A stretch of 64,000 nucleotides of DNA from Caldithrix abyssi. GTDB lineage: Bacteria; Calditrichota; Calditrichia; Calditrichales; Calditrichaceae. This document shows positions 7,323 to 16,912 of the stretch, piece by piece (the first letter of the stretch is position 1; every line of letters begins with the position of its first letter). A program made the position numbers and the translations under genes. The notes beneath the pieces are model-generated. The model searched no databases. It was not told the origin of the DNA and saw nothing but the letters and a program-made list of their open reading frames with translations. Location of the stretch: the NCBI GenBank assembly GCA_011369465.1, contig DRQG01000114.1, positions 1-64,000 of the forward strand. The letters are read 5' to 3'.

Positions 7323-9638
7323 TTATTGCAGATTGAATATCGTTGAGCTTTGAGCACTTTTCCCGGTGTTTTTATCCGTAACAGTAATTGTAATTCGCAA
7401 CCGCCCGGCTTCCCAGTCTTTAAAATCGAATGCCGTATATTCGAATGCTCTTGGCTCGCTGCTCTGATAGTTTTTGGAAATGGATATGGTCTTTTTATTT
7501 GAGGCCGAAAACAATCCGGCAATCGTCCCAAAGATACCTTTGCTCTCTTCCTGGGGTTCCACTTTTTGATCTATGGTGTATTCAGCCAAACCATCCTGAT
7601 TATCCAAATGATAGATTTCATAATATACATACACCAATTGATCCCGGTTAAAGCGTCGGGAAGGGTTGGGCATAACCCGTAGGCCGTTTCGGGTAAAAGC
7701 GTCTACCTTATCCGTAGGAGCAATGTCGTAAGCCAACAAAAGATCACTTACGGACAAATCGCTTTGCGAAAAAGGATTGGATTTAATTTTCACACGGTAT
7801 CCACCCAGAGCCAGGGTATCTTCATCCAGCACGTGTGTAGAAACATAAAAGGTGTTCAAATCGTTGTACGTTCTGTACACATCCAGAAGTTGGTTATTAT
7901 AAAAGTAAGTACTATCGGAATTCAGCAGCTTTTTAGTGTGATATTCTTTTTGGATCAGGTGGAGTGAAGTATCCTGAACAGCATATCCCGTTTCAATTTG
8001 CAATGTGTCGTTTGTATTACGTCCACCAAACAAATTGTCTTTGGGAACGCCTATAAAAATTTCATAATAATTTTCGTTCAGATCATCCAGAAAATTAACA
8101 ATATTCATCGTATAATTAATGGTTCGCATGTTCTTAATGGATAAGGCTCGTTCTTTGTTTAATGCTTCATGTACCATTTGTCGCGATTCTATCCGTACTT
8201 CGGAGAGAGCAGACTGCCGATCCAGTTCGGTTTGAGCCATATAATAGGCATCAAGCTGGGGGTCCCAGCCCAGCCTTGTTTCAACCATCTGCGGGTTACT
8301 GGGCGCCGGTACAAGCCGCCAGGCATTGGGTTCGCCATATTCATGAATTTCAAAATGGAAGATCAACCTCGGATTCATGAACGTTTCATAATATAACCAT
8401 GATTCATTACTGGCCGTACGGTCTCCTAAAAAAGTGGCTACCTGATCCGGGGGTCCATAACGGACATAAATAAAGCCTTTATCGTTCAATCGATCGTTTT
8501 GATAATATACCGCCGGAAATTTTAGAACACCGCTGATATCGGGATCGGTTACCAGCAAACGGACACCATCCCAACGATAATCTCTTTCCGCTTTTATTAA
8601 ACGGCGGTAATGCTCGGCTAAACGCATATTCACCTTCGCTCCCGGAAACGGGTTGCGCTTTGTCCAGAATCGTTCATAAAATTCCTGAATTTTATTCAGG
8701 TTGGGGAAGCTCGTTTTCAAATCGGCATCGGTCATCAAATATTTTAAGTCATCATAAATGAACCTGAGTTCGTGGTAGCTGCGTACGCTCTTCAGAGCAT
8801 CCCAATAATCCTTTTCAGCTTCTTCGTCCCGGCCCGTTTCATAATACAACCGTACACGGGATAAATAAACAGGCACTTTGGATATGGGTAAGTCCTCTTG
8901 CAAGAGCTCGCTAAGAATGGAATCTGCTTCGGCAAATTCGCCCAATCGGCGATATTTTTCCCCCAGAAAAAAACGGTCGTAAACGGAATGTCTTTTCCGC
9001 AGCCATTCCAGCTGTACGCCATCCGTATCGTCAAAAGATTTAAACACGCCCTTTTCACCATAGGCAAGATAAAAATCATAGTAACGGAAAATGTCCAGCG
9101 AAGGATTAATTGCATTGGGCTTAATGTGAATCTGCCGCAGCCCCAGTTCAATCGCTTTTTTGTAATTTTCACGATACAATTCCAGTTTTGCGAATTCGTT
9201 AAATACTTCCATATAGGTGGAATCGATCTCTATTATTTTTTGGAAATGTTCTTCGGCATCATTCCAGGTAAAAGTTCTTCTAACCGGGTCCATAAAACGG
9301 GCCCGCTCGCGATCACAAATACCCGCATAATAATGCGCTTCCAAATTATTCGGTTGTTTTTCCAACACATCAGCAAAACATTGCTGTGCATCGTCATATT
9401 TTTTCAGGTAATAGTTCAGGTAACCGAGCCACAGGTGAGCATCGGCGCGGTCCTTATCTAACTCCACGGCTTTCTTATACATTTCCGCTGCTTTTTCATA
9501 TTGTTTCTGGCGGAAAAATATCTGGCCTTGTTGAAGCAGCTGGCCGTATGTATCCTGGCCAGCCAGGGGGAATACCATCCCCATAAGCAGTAATATAAAT
9601 ATAGAACGCTCAACAGATTGCCTCACCTTAAAATACAT
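7323..9638 (-). CDS. secreted TPR and GWxTD-domain protein
   Basis: This 771-aa protein begins with a signal peptide (SIFILLLMGMVFPLAGQ). TPR repeats follow (about residues 30-250; for example YEKAAEMYKKAVELDKDRAD and YDDAQQCFADVLEKQPNN). The central part has the landmarks of the GWxTD family: FWTKRNPFPGAKVNMRLAEH and DKGFIYVRYGPPDQV followed by SWLYY. The C-terminal third is beta-rich and ends in a predicted immunoglobulin-like strand set. GWxTD proteins are common in Calditrichota, Ignavibacteria and Acidobacteria, and their biochemical role is not established. It heads an envelope block with TonB, a barrel and a lipoprotein on the same strand upstream, but 128 bp separates it from the tonB-like gene. 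Confidence 0.85.
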   Translation of the reverse strand: MYFKVRQSVERSIFILLLMGMVFPLAGQDTYGQLLQQGQIFFRQKQYEKAAEMYKKAVELDKDRADAHLWLGYLNYYLKKYDDAQQCFADVLEKQPNNLEAHYYAGICDRERARFMDPVRRTFTWNDAEEHFQKIIEIDSTYMEVFNEFAKLELYRENYKKAIELGLRQIHIKPNAINPSLDIFRYYDFYLAYGEKGVFKSFDDTDGVQLEWLRKRHSVYDRFFLGEKYRRLGEFAEADSILSELLQEDLPISKVPVYLSRVRLYYETGRDEEAEKDYWDALKSVRSYHELRFIYDDLKYLMTDADLKTSFPNLNKIQEFYERFWTKRNPFPGAKVNMRLAEHYRRLIKAERDYRWDGVRLLVTDPDISGVLKFPAVYYQNDRLNDKGFIYVRYGPPDQVATFLGDRTASNESWLYYETFMNPRLIFHFEIHEYGEPNAWRLVPAPSNPQMVETRLGWDPQLDAYYMAQTELDRQSALSEVRIESRQMVHEALNKERALSIKNMRTINYTMNIVNFLDDLNENYYEIFIGVPKDNLFGGRNTNDTLQIETGYAVQDTSLHLIQKEYHTKKLLNSDSTYFYNNQLLDVYRTYNDLNTFYVSTHVLDEDTLALGGYRVKIKSNPFSQSDLSVSDLLLAYDIAPTDKVDAFTRNGLRVMPNPSRRFNRDQLVYVYYEIYHLDNQDGLAEYTIDQKVEPQEESKGIFGTIAGLFSASNKKTISISKNYQSSEPRAFEYTAFDFKDWEAGRLRITITVTDKNTGKSAQSSTIFNLQ

Positions 9639-9766
9639 ATTATTCCTACCTTTTTTGTAATAGTTTAAACCAGGCGTTTATACCGGAAGAGATCGTTCTG
9701 CCGTGTTTAGATTTTTCCCTTCATTTTAGGAAATTCTTTAAATACTATTAAAACGTCCGATTTTGA

Positions 9767-10354
9767 CTAATTAATTACATAAGTTTTTTCGATCCAGAAC
9801 TCAATAGTTTTGCCGCTAAAAATTGCCGGTTCCCAACGAGATCGATAAGCAGCGCGCAATACTTTTTGTAAGGCACGTTCACTACGTGTAGAATTTTTAA
9901 TGACTTTATGCTGTAAAATTTTACCGTTCCTGCCAATCTTCAAAGATAAAACGATTACGCCGCGTATTTCTTCATCTATCTCTTCCGGAACCACCTCCAC
10001 AAGCTGGCGGGGCTGCCGGTCTCGGATGGTGAAGGAAATATCACTTATTCCTTCCCCAGGCTTATTTTGTTCTATTTCGCTATAATCTATGGTGATTTGG
10101 TCCAATAATTCAATTTCTTCCGCGGCAACAGGGATAGCGGGTTTAGTGGGACGCGGCCTTTTCAAAAGCTTCTTCTGAACTGTTCTGGGAATTTCGATAA
10201 CCTCTATGACAGGCAAATCCGATCGTGTGTATTGAGGCGGAATAATTTCACCTCTGGGAAACAAAAACAGAACCACAATAAGCCCTGTTAAAACAAGGAT
10301 AAAACTGTATTCAAGTTTTATTTTGTAACTATGTTTAACCGAATCTTTCTTCAT
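9767..10354 (-). CDS. TonB-family energy transducer
   Basis: This 195-aa protein has one N-terminal membrane anchor (FILVLTGLIVVLFLFP, about residues 18-33). A short Pro/Lys-rich periplasmic linker follows (LLKRPRPTKPAIPVAAEE), then a C-terminal TonB domain with IRGVIVLSLKIGRNGKILQHKVIKNS and a final aromatic strand (FWIEKTYVIN). TonB passes proton-motive energy from ExbBD to outer-membrane transporters. Neither ExbBD nor a TonB-dependent receptor is in the window. The linker is short compared with E. coli TonB, as is usual for this group. Confidence 0.82.
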   Translation of the reverse strand: MKKDSVKHSYKIKLEYSFILVLTGLIVVLFLFPRGEIIPPQYTRSDLPVIEVIEIPRTVQKKLLKRPRPTKPAIPVAAEEIELLDQITIDYSEIEQNKPGEGISDISFTIRDRQPRQLVEVVPEEIDEEIRGVIVLSLKIGRNGKILQHKVIKNSTRSERALQKVLRAAYRSRWEPAIFSGKTIEFWIEKTYVIN

Positions 10355-10474
10355 GGAGTGAGTGCCACCACCGGGAATTCCAATTCCTTTTTCTCTATTT
10401 TACGAAATTAAAAAGGAAAATGTGTCATTTTTCTGTAAAAGGATAAAAGATATGTGCCATGGCAGAATAAAAAA

Positions 10475-10495
10475 AGGCGGAATTAATATCCGCCT
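10475..10495 (-). terminator. intrinsic terminator after the barrel/lipoprotein operon
   Basis: On the minus strand AGGCGGA and TCCGCCT form a 7-bp GC-rich stem around a 7-nt loop, followed directly by a T7 run. It lies 30 bp past the stop of the gene at 10526-11836. Confidence 0.8.
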
Positions 10496-10525
10496 GATTT
10501 ATTTTAAATGGAGTGAAGAAGCAAT

Positions 10526-11836
10526 TTAAAATTGCAGTTTTATTCCCAAAGCGGCAAACACACCTTCCGATGAACCGGGCCAGAGACTATTTATAACTGC
10601 GTACGACATATCCATCTGGAAAAATCCGAAGTGCAATCCGGTCCCAAGCCCGAATTGGAACCCGTGGTTCCCGCCCACGGCAAAACCGCTGCGCAATGGC
10701 AGCCAGGAAAGCGGGTAGTACTCGGCACCGACGCCGACCCTGGGTGTGGTTGTATTGGCAAAATAATTATCCAACCCCTGCCGCCATTCGGCCACAAGGG
10801 TTAAATTATTCAGCAGTTGATAACTGGCTCCGGCCCGCATAACGGAAGGCAGCTTTGTTTCAAATGGATCGGCCGCATAGGAGGTATCAATTTCTACTAT
10901 ATCGTCCTCATTTGTTTCTCCAAGTAGTTTTAGATTACCGCTTTGCTCCAATACAACGCGTTCAATATGGTCGGTCCATCGGATACTGGCAAAAAGATTT
11001 GAGAAGCTGAGGCTGAAAAACCATTTTTCTTCGTATTGCGCTGTAAGCCCAAGGTCTATCCCAAAGCCCTGGCCGGTCGGCCCGGCTGATTCGGGAGTGC
11101 TGACCAAGGCTTCCATTCTTGCACTAAAGGCAACCGAATCGTGTTTGGCTCCAAATCGATCAATCTTGAGTTCGGAATTAATAACCTTTGCACCCGCACC
11201 GCCTAAATAATAGTTCACATTTACACCAACCGCTAATACACTCACATATTTCTTCAGGAATTTCAGTTCCAGGGGATATCCATATCCGGCGGAAATTTTC
11301 ATAGCGGCAAACGATCCGCCCTTAACAGGATTGTTTTCATGAAGAGAGTAATCCAAAGTAAAATTAGGGCCGTTCAACGCGAGATCAACAAATTCTTTAC
11401 TGAACTCTGAAAACATCTGCCCCTGTTGAATAACCTGCACAGACAGACCAAAATTATTATAGGCGAAACCGAATGCATTCATGCCTAAATTGGTCGTAGC
11501 TTTTAATCCTTCATCCGGAATCATATCAAGAATAGCCTGTTTATCGCTTTCCGAATAGGGCTGCCCTTTATGACCTTCCTGTGTAAAATACCGATTGTAA
11601 TCGGCAAGAGAAAAACTGTTGTTATACAAACCAACATTAAACGAAACAAAATTCAGTTCGAAGGTATTTCCCCTTTTAAGGGCTAAATTAGCGGGGTTCC
11701 AGGGCATGGCCTGTACGCCTCGGCTAATGGCGGAATAGTTATCGGCCAGGCCCAGACTTACCGCATCAAAACTTTGTGCGTTCAGACTGAATATAACGCC
11801 CAATATCAGTAAAATACTTTTTTGTATTATTTGCAT
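10526..11836 (-). CDS. DUF5723-like outer-membrane beta-barrel protein
   Basis: This 436-aa protein has a signal peptide ending NAQS. Its start (GLADNYSAISRGVQAMPWNPANLAL) is typical of FadL/PorV-like and DUF5723 barrels of the FCB group. Alternating hydrophobic strands and glycine-rich turns continue to the C-terminus, which ends in ALGIKLQF with the terminal Phe expected for BAM-inserted barrels. It follows the large lipoprotein gene by three bases and ends at an intrinsic terminator, so the two form an operon and probably work together at the outer membrane. Cargo is unknown. Confidence 0.72.
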   Translation of the reverse strand: MQIIQKSILLILGVIFSLNAQSFDAVSLGLADNYSAISRGVQAMPWNPANLALKRGNTFELNFVSFNVGLYNNSFSLADYNRYFTQEGHKGQPYSESDKQAILDMIPDEGLKATTNLGMNAFGFAYNNFGLSVQVIQQGQMFSEFSKEFVDLALNGPNFTLDYSLHENNPVKGGSFAAMKISAGYGYPLELKFLKKYVSVLAVGVNVNYYLGGAGAKVINSELKIDRFGAKHDSVAFSARMEALVSTPESAGPTGQGFGIDLGLTAQYEEKWFFSLSFSNLFASIRWTDHIERVVLEQSGNLKLLGETNEDDIVEIDTSYAADPFETKLPSVMRAGASYQLLNNLTLVAEWRQGLDNYFANTTTPRVGVGAEYYPLSWLPLRSGFAVGGNHGFQFGLGTGLHFGFFQMDMSYAVINSLWPGSSEGVFAALGIKLQF

Positions 11837-11839
11837 AAA

Positions 11840-13927
11840 CTATTCTTCCTTATTTAGCATTACACGCATTTTTACGAAGCCGTTGATTACGATTCCATCC
11901 TGCTGCCTAATGCGAACGGTCTGGTTGGTTTCATTGATTGTGACCGTCTGGCGATAGTAGAGTGGAGAATAATTAAATATCTGTATTTGTTCTTTAGTGA
12001 GGTTTACCTCTACCTGACTATCCACGCCCTGGCTAACATACCCCGAAGCATCAACAACGGCAGGTTCCACGTTGGCTTTGATCACCAGTTTTTGCCAGGG
12101 TTGTTCCGCCTGGGAACTGTCCATATCGGTTGAATCCACGGAGAGGACGAAAAATACATCGGCTCCAATGGGCATCTGATTCGTAAGAGTCAAGGCCACA
12201 TTGGCCATGAGCAGTTGTTCGTCAATTTTTTTCCTCGTGTCATCGCTGATATCATCTCTGTGAAGACTATCCATACTGGATTGAAATACCAGCGGTTCGG
12301 TAATATGAAAGGCTAACGGCGAATCGATGGAATAGCGCAAGCGGATACCGTCTCCATCCGTTACGCTGCCATCTCCGCCCACCGTAGCTTTTCCTTTTAT
12401 ACTAATTTCCGTAGGCATTATGGCCATCAAATCTATAATGCTGGGATTCGTAGAATTTTTGTCCAGAACAATCGTCGTAACGGGAGCGTCATCGGATTTT
12501 TGAACCAGTTCATCGATAATTACTTTTACGGAATCTGTAACAGGCCCGTTTTCATCATCCTTATGATATCCGATCATTTCGAGCTGTACGCCAATAGGAA
12601 AATTAATCTGGTTGTCAAAATTGAGGGTGAGTATAAGGTCTTCCAGACGTATTCTCCCCTCGATATCTTTAAATATATCAATCGAGTCCAGCCGTACTTC
12701 ATCGAAATCAAATTCCAACGTATCAATTTGGCCGTCCAACTCGCTCAACATCAGGGAGTCCATCTTTACATCCACAACAAAAGAATCCTGCGCCGTAATC
12801 CGAACAAACCCCGGATCGGTGGTTATATTTGCCGAAGCATTAAAATGAACATACTGGATAAACTCACCGGGGTTGTTTGCATTTATGAGTTCATAGCCGG
12901 AAAAATCAATATAATCGCTATAAAAGGAGCCGGCGGAGATGTGTGGCTCGATCACTTTGATTTGACCGTCGCGTATAAAATTCGGGAATTCCACCCGAAT
13001 CGAGGCATTAACGGGCAGCTGATTCGTAATACTAATTCTGGCTCCCGATTTTTTAATGACCGCTCGACGGATGCGATAGTCCTGATCGCTAATATCCACG
13101 CTGTCATTACGGCTGAAGGATTGATCGGGGATTATCGCCCACGCTTCTTCCACCTTCAATTTAGTCATGGAAAAAACCGTATAAATAGAGCCGTTGGCCA
13201 TTTCCTGCGTAATAACCTGTGGAGAAGATGAACCTTCGAGAGGAAGTGTGTATTGAAATCGTAGTTTGTTGGAAATGGATTTTCCGTCCATAGTTACCGG
13301 ATCACTCTGCAACGAGCTTTTTGGCGGGATGGGAGAGGTGAACTCGAAAGTAGTGATAAAGGTATTCAGACTATCGTCATAAACATCTATTTTCATTCCA
13401 CTACGAATACCTACAAAAAGATCATTATAAAATGTAATGTAAAAACTGCCCTCTTTTATTTTAACATATTTAAAATCCGTGAATGCTACTGTTTGAGAAG
13501 GCGGTTGAACCGTAATTGAATCGTATGGCGGAAGAGTGTCTCCCACACCCACACCCGGGAACACTTCGTTTAACAAGGGTAAAAAATATATTCGATCACT
13601 GTTAACATCCACCGGTTTATCCAATTGGATTTCATCCAATGTGCCGCTAAAGTGTTTATCATCCGGCTTAATGGACAAATCACGGGCATCAATCTGTTCC
13701 CAGTCTGTGGAGTCCTGAAGGTTAAAGGCCAGAATAGGTATTCCATCTCCGGTTGTATCGGGGAGCAGCCCGTTTTCTTCATCCACCGCTTCGGACATGT
13801 AAAAATCTTGCGTTGGCAGATATAGCGTCCATTCGCTCTCCCAGGGAGGCAATTTGGGCTCGTTTATTTGGCAGCCCACCAAAACAACTAAGAAAATAAG
13901 GCCGATTATAAAATTATAATTCTTCAT
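11840..13927 (-). CDS. large lipoprotein, beta-sandwich repeats, function unknown
   Basis: This 695-aa protein starts with a type II signal peptide; the lipobox is LVGC with Cys near residue 19, followed by QINEP. The remainder is beta-rich, with many Asp/Ser/Thr-bounded strands and recurring phrases such as VEFPNFI, VQLEMIGYH and TLTNQMPIGADVFFVLSVD, suggesting several stacked Ig-like sandwiches. I see no catalytic motif. It is three bases upstream of a DUF5723-like barrel, so a lipoprotein-barrel complex at the outer membrane is likely but inferred. Confidence 0.7.
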   Translation of the reverse strand: MKNYNFIIGLIFLVVLVGCQINEPKLPPWESEWTLYLPTQDFYMSEAVDEENGLLPDTTGDGIPILAFNLQDSTDWEQIDARDLSIKPDDKHFSGTLDEIQLDKPVDVNSDRIYFLPLLNEVFPGVGVGDTLPPYDSITVQPPSQTVAFTDFKYVKIKEGSFYITFYNDLFVGIRSGMKIDVYDDSLNTFITTFEFTSPIPPKSSLQSDPVTMDGKSISNKLRFQYTLPLEGSSSPQVITQEMANGSIYTVFSMTKLKVEEAWAIIPDQSFSRNDSVDISDQDYRIRRAVIKKSGARISITNQLPVNASIRVEFPNFIRDGQIKVIEPHISAGSFYSDYIDFSGYELINANNPGEFIQYVHFNASANITTDPGFVRITAQDSFVVDVKMDSLMLSELDGQIDTLEFDFDEVRLDSIDIFKDIEGRIRLEDLILTLNFDNQINFPIGVQLEMIGYHKDDENGPVTDSVKVIIDELVQKSDDAPVTTIVLDKNSTNPSIIDLMAIMPTEISIKGKATVGGDGSVTDGDGIRLRYSIDSPLAFHITEPLVFQSSMDSLHRDDISDDTRKKIDEQLLMANVALTLTNQMPIGADVFFVLSVDSTDMDSSQAEQPWQKLVIKANVEPAVVDASGYVSQGVDSQVEVNLTKEQIQIFNYSPLYYRQTVTINETNQTVRIRQQDGIVINGFVKMRVMLNKEE

Positions 13928-14148
13928 ACTTTCCCTTCTGTCTATTTTGCTTTTGTTAAATTCGGCTATTTCTTTTTTATCTTTATCAATTTATGGTGCC
14001 TGTTCATATTCACTGCATTTCGATCCACAGGACACGCATCTATTAAACAAAAATCTTTGGAATACATTCCTTTTACCTAAAAAATAGCGTAAATTAATAT
14101 AAAAACTTTGATTCCGAACACAAACCGATAGTTAAAGCAAAGCCCCCG

Positions 14149-14586
14149 ATGAAATCAAAAACATTTAGAGAGATCGAACATACCGCCGATGTAGGAATGG
14201 AGGTGAGCGGAAAAACGCTTGAAGAACTGTTTGCCAATGCCGCCAACGGGTTTTATTCCATTACGGGTGTTCCCCCTGGCGAAGCCTCTTCCGCTGAACG
14301 TTATGATTTATCTCTGAGTGAATTATCCAAGGAAGAACTGCTGGTATCTTTTCTGAATGAACTTAATTACCTGCTCATGGTACAACAAATTGTTATTACA
14401 GGTTTTTCTTCTTTTAAAATTTATTTGGATTCCCCGCAATGGACACTGCTCTGTACAGGAGCTGTTTCCCGATTAAGTCCCCAAGTTTATGATCAACTGC
14501 AGGAAATAAAATCGGTTACCTATCACAAAATAAAAATTGTACATCAAAAGAATGGTTACACTACCCAAATCTTTTTTGATATTTGA
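14149..14586 (+). CDS. archease, RtcB cofactor
   Basis: This 145-aa protein shows the archease signature at its start: FREIEHTADVGMEVSG followed by TLEELFANAANGFYSI. It ends with the conserved strand pair that carries further acidic residues. Archease speeds guanylylation of RtcB and broadens its nucleotide use. The gene ends 12 bp before rtcB on the same strand, which is the expected partnership. No strong Shine-Dalgarno precedes the ATG; the start is set by homology, because the family begins just before the HTADxG motif. Confidence 0.93.
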   Translation: MKSKTFREIEHTADVGMEVSGKTLEELFANAANGFYSITGVPPGEASSAERYDLSLSELSKEELLVSFLNELNYLLMVQQIVITGFSSFKIYLDSPQWTLLCTGAVSRLSPQVYDQLQEIKSVTYHKIKIVHQKNGYTTQIFFDI

Positions 14587-14598
14587 CGAGGTGCTCCG

Positions 14599-16056
14599 AT
14601 GAAATTCAAAAACTATGAAATAAAAAAAATTGACGACCACCTGTTTGAGATACCCAAAAGCGGTTCCATGCTCAAACCCGGCCGTGTGTATGCCAATGAA
14701 CAAATGATGCGGCAACTGTTGTCGGAAGAAGAACCGCTGCAACAGGTGATTAACGTAGCCCATCTGCCCGGAATAGAAAAATATTCGTTAGCCATGCCCG
14801 ATATTCATTGGGGGTATGGCTTCCCTATAGGCGGTGTGGCAGCAACGGATTGGGATAGCGGGGTTATTTCACCGGGCGGTGTCGGGTATGATATTAACTG
14901 CGGGGTTCGTTTAGCCGCTACCGCATTGGATAGCAGCGCTGTGAAACCAAAAATGAATAAACTGGTGGAGGAACTTTTCCGAACCATCCCGACCGGTGTG
15001 GGCGCATCGAATGCCATCAAGAAATTAAATAAAAAAGACATGACCCATGTTTTGCGCGAAGGGGTGTATTGGGTTGTAGAGCAGGGATTCGGCAACGAAG
15101 AGGATTTAAATTATATCGAAGAAACCGGAAAACTGGACTGGGCTCAACCGGAACAGGTAAGCCCCAGAGCCATTGAACGCGGACAAACCCAGCTCGGCAC
15201 GCTCGGTTCTGGTAACCATTTTTTAGAGCTGGATGAAATCGACCGGATTTATGATGAGCGGATTGCCGAGGTGCTGGGCCTCTTCAAAGGTCAGATTGTC
15301 GTCTTAATTCATACAGGTTCGCGGGGGCTGGGTTATCAGGTTTGCGACGATTACCTTAAAGTGATGGGCAAAGCGGCTCAGAAATATCATATTGCCCTGC
15401 CCGACCGCCAACTGGCCTCCGCTCCCATCAACAGCCCGGAAGGGCAAAACTATCTGGGTGCCATGGCGGCAGCGGCAAATTTTGCCTGGAGCAATCGCCA
15501 GGTTATAATGACACTCGCTAAAAAAGCTCTGTTGCGGGTACTGGGTCTATCGGAATCGGCTTTAGATTTCCATCTGGTTTACGATGTTTCACACAACATC
15601 GCTAAAAAGGAAAAACATACGGTAGATACGAATGTAAAAAAGACTGTTTGTGTGCACCGTAAAGGCGCTACGCGGGCATTGGCTCCGGGGAATACGGCTA
15701 TTCCGGATAAATACCGTTCCATCGGACAACCGGTGCTTATACCGGGTGACATGGGGCGCTACTCCTTTGTTTGTATCGGCACACAAAAAGCCGAAGAGGA
15801 AACGTTCGGGAGTACGTGTCATGGTTCCGGCCGTCTGTTGAGCCGGCATAAGGCAAAAAAAATAGCGCATGGCAGGGATATTTTTAAGGAAATGGCCCAG
15901 AGGGGCGTTGTGGTTCAGGCCCGCGGACGAGGCACTTTGGCGGAAGAAATGCCCGAGGCTTATAAAGACGTTGCCGATGTGGTCAATATCATGCACAGCA
16001 GCGGCATCAGCAAAAAAATAGCCCGCCTCAGGCCGTTGGGGGTGATTAAAGGATAA
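14599..16056 (+). CDS. rtcB: RNA-splicing ligase RtcB
   Basis: This 485-aa GTP- and Mn-dependent ligase joins 2',3'-cyclic-phosphate (or 3'-phosphate) ends to 5'-OH RNA. The metal ligands can be placed by offset from the Pyrococcus enzyme: Asp98 and Cys101 in GVGYDINCGVR, His207 in GSGNHF, His238 in HTGSRG, and His333 in DVSHN. The guanylylated histidine is His408 in CHGSGR. VHRKGATRA (about 352-360) is also present. The length is normal and there is no intein. GAGGTG precedes the ATG. It is cotranscribed with archease, and its stop lies six bases from that of the converging recX gene. Confidence 0.96.
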   Translation: MKFKNYEIKKIDDHLFEIPKSGSMLKPGRVYANEQMMRQLLSEEEPLQQVINVAHLPGIEKYSLAMPDIHWGYGFPIGGVAATDWDSGVISPGGVGYDINCGVRLAATALDSSAVKPKMNKLVEELFRTIPTGVGASNAIKKLNKKDMTHVLREGVYWVVEQGFGNEEDLNYIEETGKLDWAQPEQVSPRAIERGQTQLGTLGSGNHFLELDEIDRIYDERIAEVLGLFKGQIVVLIHTGSRGLGYQVCDDYLKVMGKAAQKYHIALPDRQLASAPINSPEGQNYLGAMAAAANFAWSNRQVIMTLAKKALLRVLGLSESALDFHLVYDVSHNIAKKEKHTVDTNVKKTVCVHRKGATRALAPGNTAIPDKYRSIGQPVLIPGDMGRYSFVCIGTQKAEEETFGSTCHGSGRLLSRHKAKKIAHGRDIFKEMAQRGVVVQARGRGTLAEEMPEAYKDVADVVNIMHSSGISKKIARLRPLGVIKG

Positions 16057-16062
16057 GACGGA

Positions 16063-16704
16063 TTAGAGTTCTTCCTCTGTTTCCCACTGTGCGGTTACCT
16101 CACGGATGATGTTCCATGTAAACCCCCTCTGCCGCAGAAAATTCCGCACTTTTTGTAATCTTTTTGCACCGCCAATTTTTTGCATTCCGTTATATTTTTT
16201 TCCAGCAAGAACTTCAGCCTGCTGAAGCTGCTCCGTTTCCGGGTAATGATCTTCCAGCCAACTTTCCACCATTTCCCGCGGCGCCCCCTTTTCGATTAAT
16301 TTTTTTTTGATACGCAGAGGTCCGCTGTGTCGCAAAGATTTTTCTTCCTCGGCAAAGCGGCGTACAAAATCTTCGTCATCCAACAAGTTGTTTTTTCGGA
16401 GTCGATCCAGTACGCTCATAATTAATGCTTTATTATATCCTTTATGCATAAGTTTGAGATACAATTCCCGTTCAAGGTGCGGCCGACGGGAAAGGAAGCG
16501 GTAGGCTTGCTCCTTGCAGTTTGTCTCTTCTTCAAACCGGCTTATTTTTGATTGCAAAGCAGCATCAATTTGGGAACCCTGAGCAAGACGAAATTTGAGC
16601 AGCGTATCCTCATGAACCGCTTGTTCGCTTCCGTCATCAAAAAATAAGGTATATATCCGTTTACGCGGTTTACTGAATTCTATTTTATCTATACGTTTTT
16701 GCAT
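16063..16704 (-). CDS. recX: RecX regulator of RecA
   Basis: This 213-aa, all-helical protein is built of three-helix repeats: RFLSRRPHLERELYLKLMHKGY, VLDRLRKNNLLDDEDFVRRF, and LRIKKKLIEKGAPREMVESWL. LDDEDF and the R-rich helices are the RecX signature. It has a longer N-terminal extension than E. coli RecX, with a KPRKRIYTLFFDDGSEQ strand segment common in Firmicutes and FCB forms. RecX restrains RecA filament growth. The ATG at 16704 is used; a TTG two codons earlier has no better ribosome site. recA is not adjacent in this window. Confidence 0.9.
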   Translation of the reverse strand: MQKRIDKIEFSKPRKRIYTLFFDDGSEQAVHEDTLLKFRLAQGSQIDAALQSKISRFEEETNCKEQAYRFLSRRPHLERELYLKLMHKGYNKALIMSVLDRLRKNNLLDDEDFVRRFAEEEKSLRHSGPLRIKKKLIEKGAPREMVESWLEDHYPETEQLQQAEVLAGKKYNGMQKIGGAKRLQKVRNFLRQRGFTWNIIREVTAQWETEEEL

Positions 16705-16866
16705 ACCCAAAAGGCCCTATCCCCGTATTCTCAAATTTGAGATATTTTTCCCATAATTCTTAAAAACAGTAAGAATTTATATACCAACCCAAATCACAAG
16801 CTGTTAATTTTATTTCAATTATAAAGATTGAAGATAATTTAAAATTATGGTACGCTCTTTGCAAAT

Positions 16867-16884
16867 CTATAGTTTACACTATAG
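16867..16884 (+). promoter_or_regulatory. operator-like palindrome upstream of the MerR-led sulfur operon
   Basis: CTATAGT (16867-16873) and ACTATAG (16878-16884) are perfect 7-bp inverted repeats around TTAC. The site ends 28 bp before the regulator's ATG at 16913. A TTTACA overlapping the palindrome and TATTAC 17 bp further on could form the promoter, which would put a bound dimer over the -35. Autoregulation by the adjacent MerR protein is inferred. Confidence 0.55.
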
Positions 16885-16912
16885 TTTTATCTATATATTA
16901 CAATCAAGTTTT

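Noticed and set aside
7208-7531. 107-aa minus-strand frame across the end of the GWxTD gene
   Set aside because: The first half is a shadow of the GWxTD gene and the second half resembles no family; the GWxTD protein ends naturally, so no frameshift is needed.
12500-13231. 243-aa plus-strand frame opposite the large lipoprotein gene
   Set aside because: No ribosome site or recognisable motif, and the minus-strand gene has a clear lipobox and operon partner.
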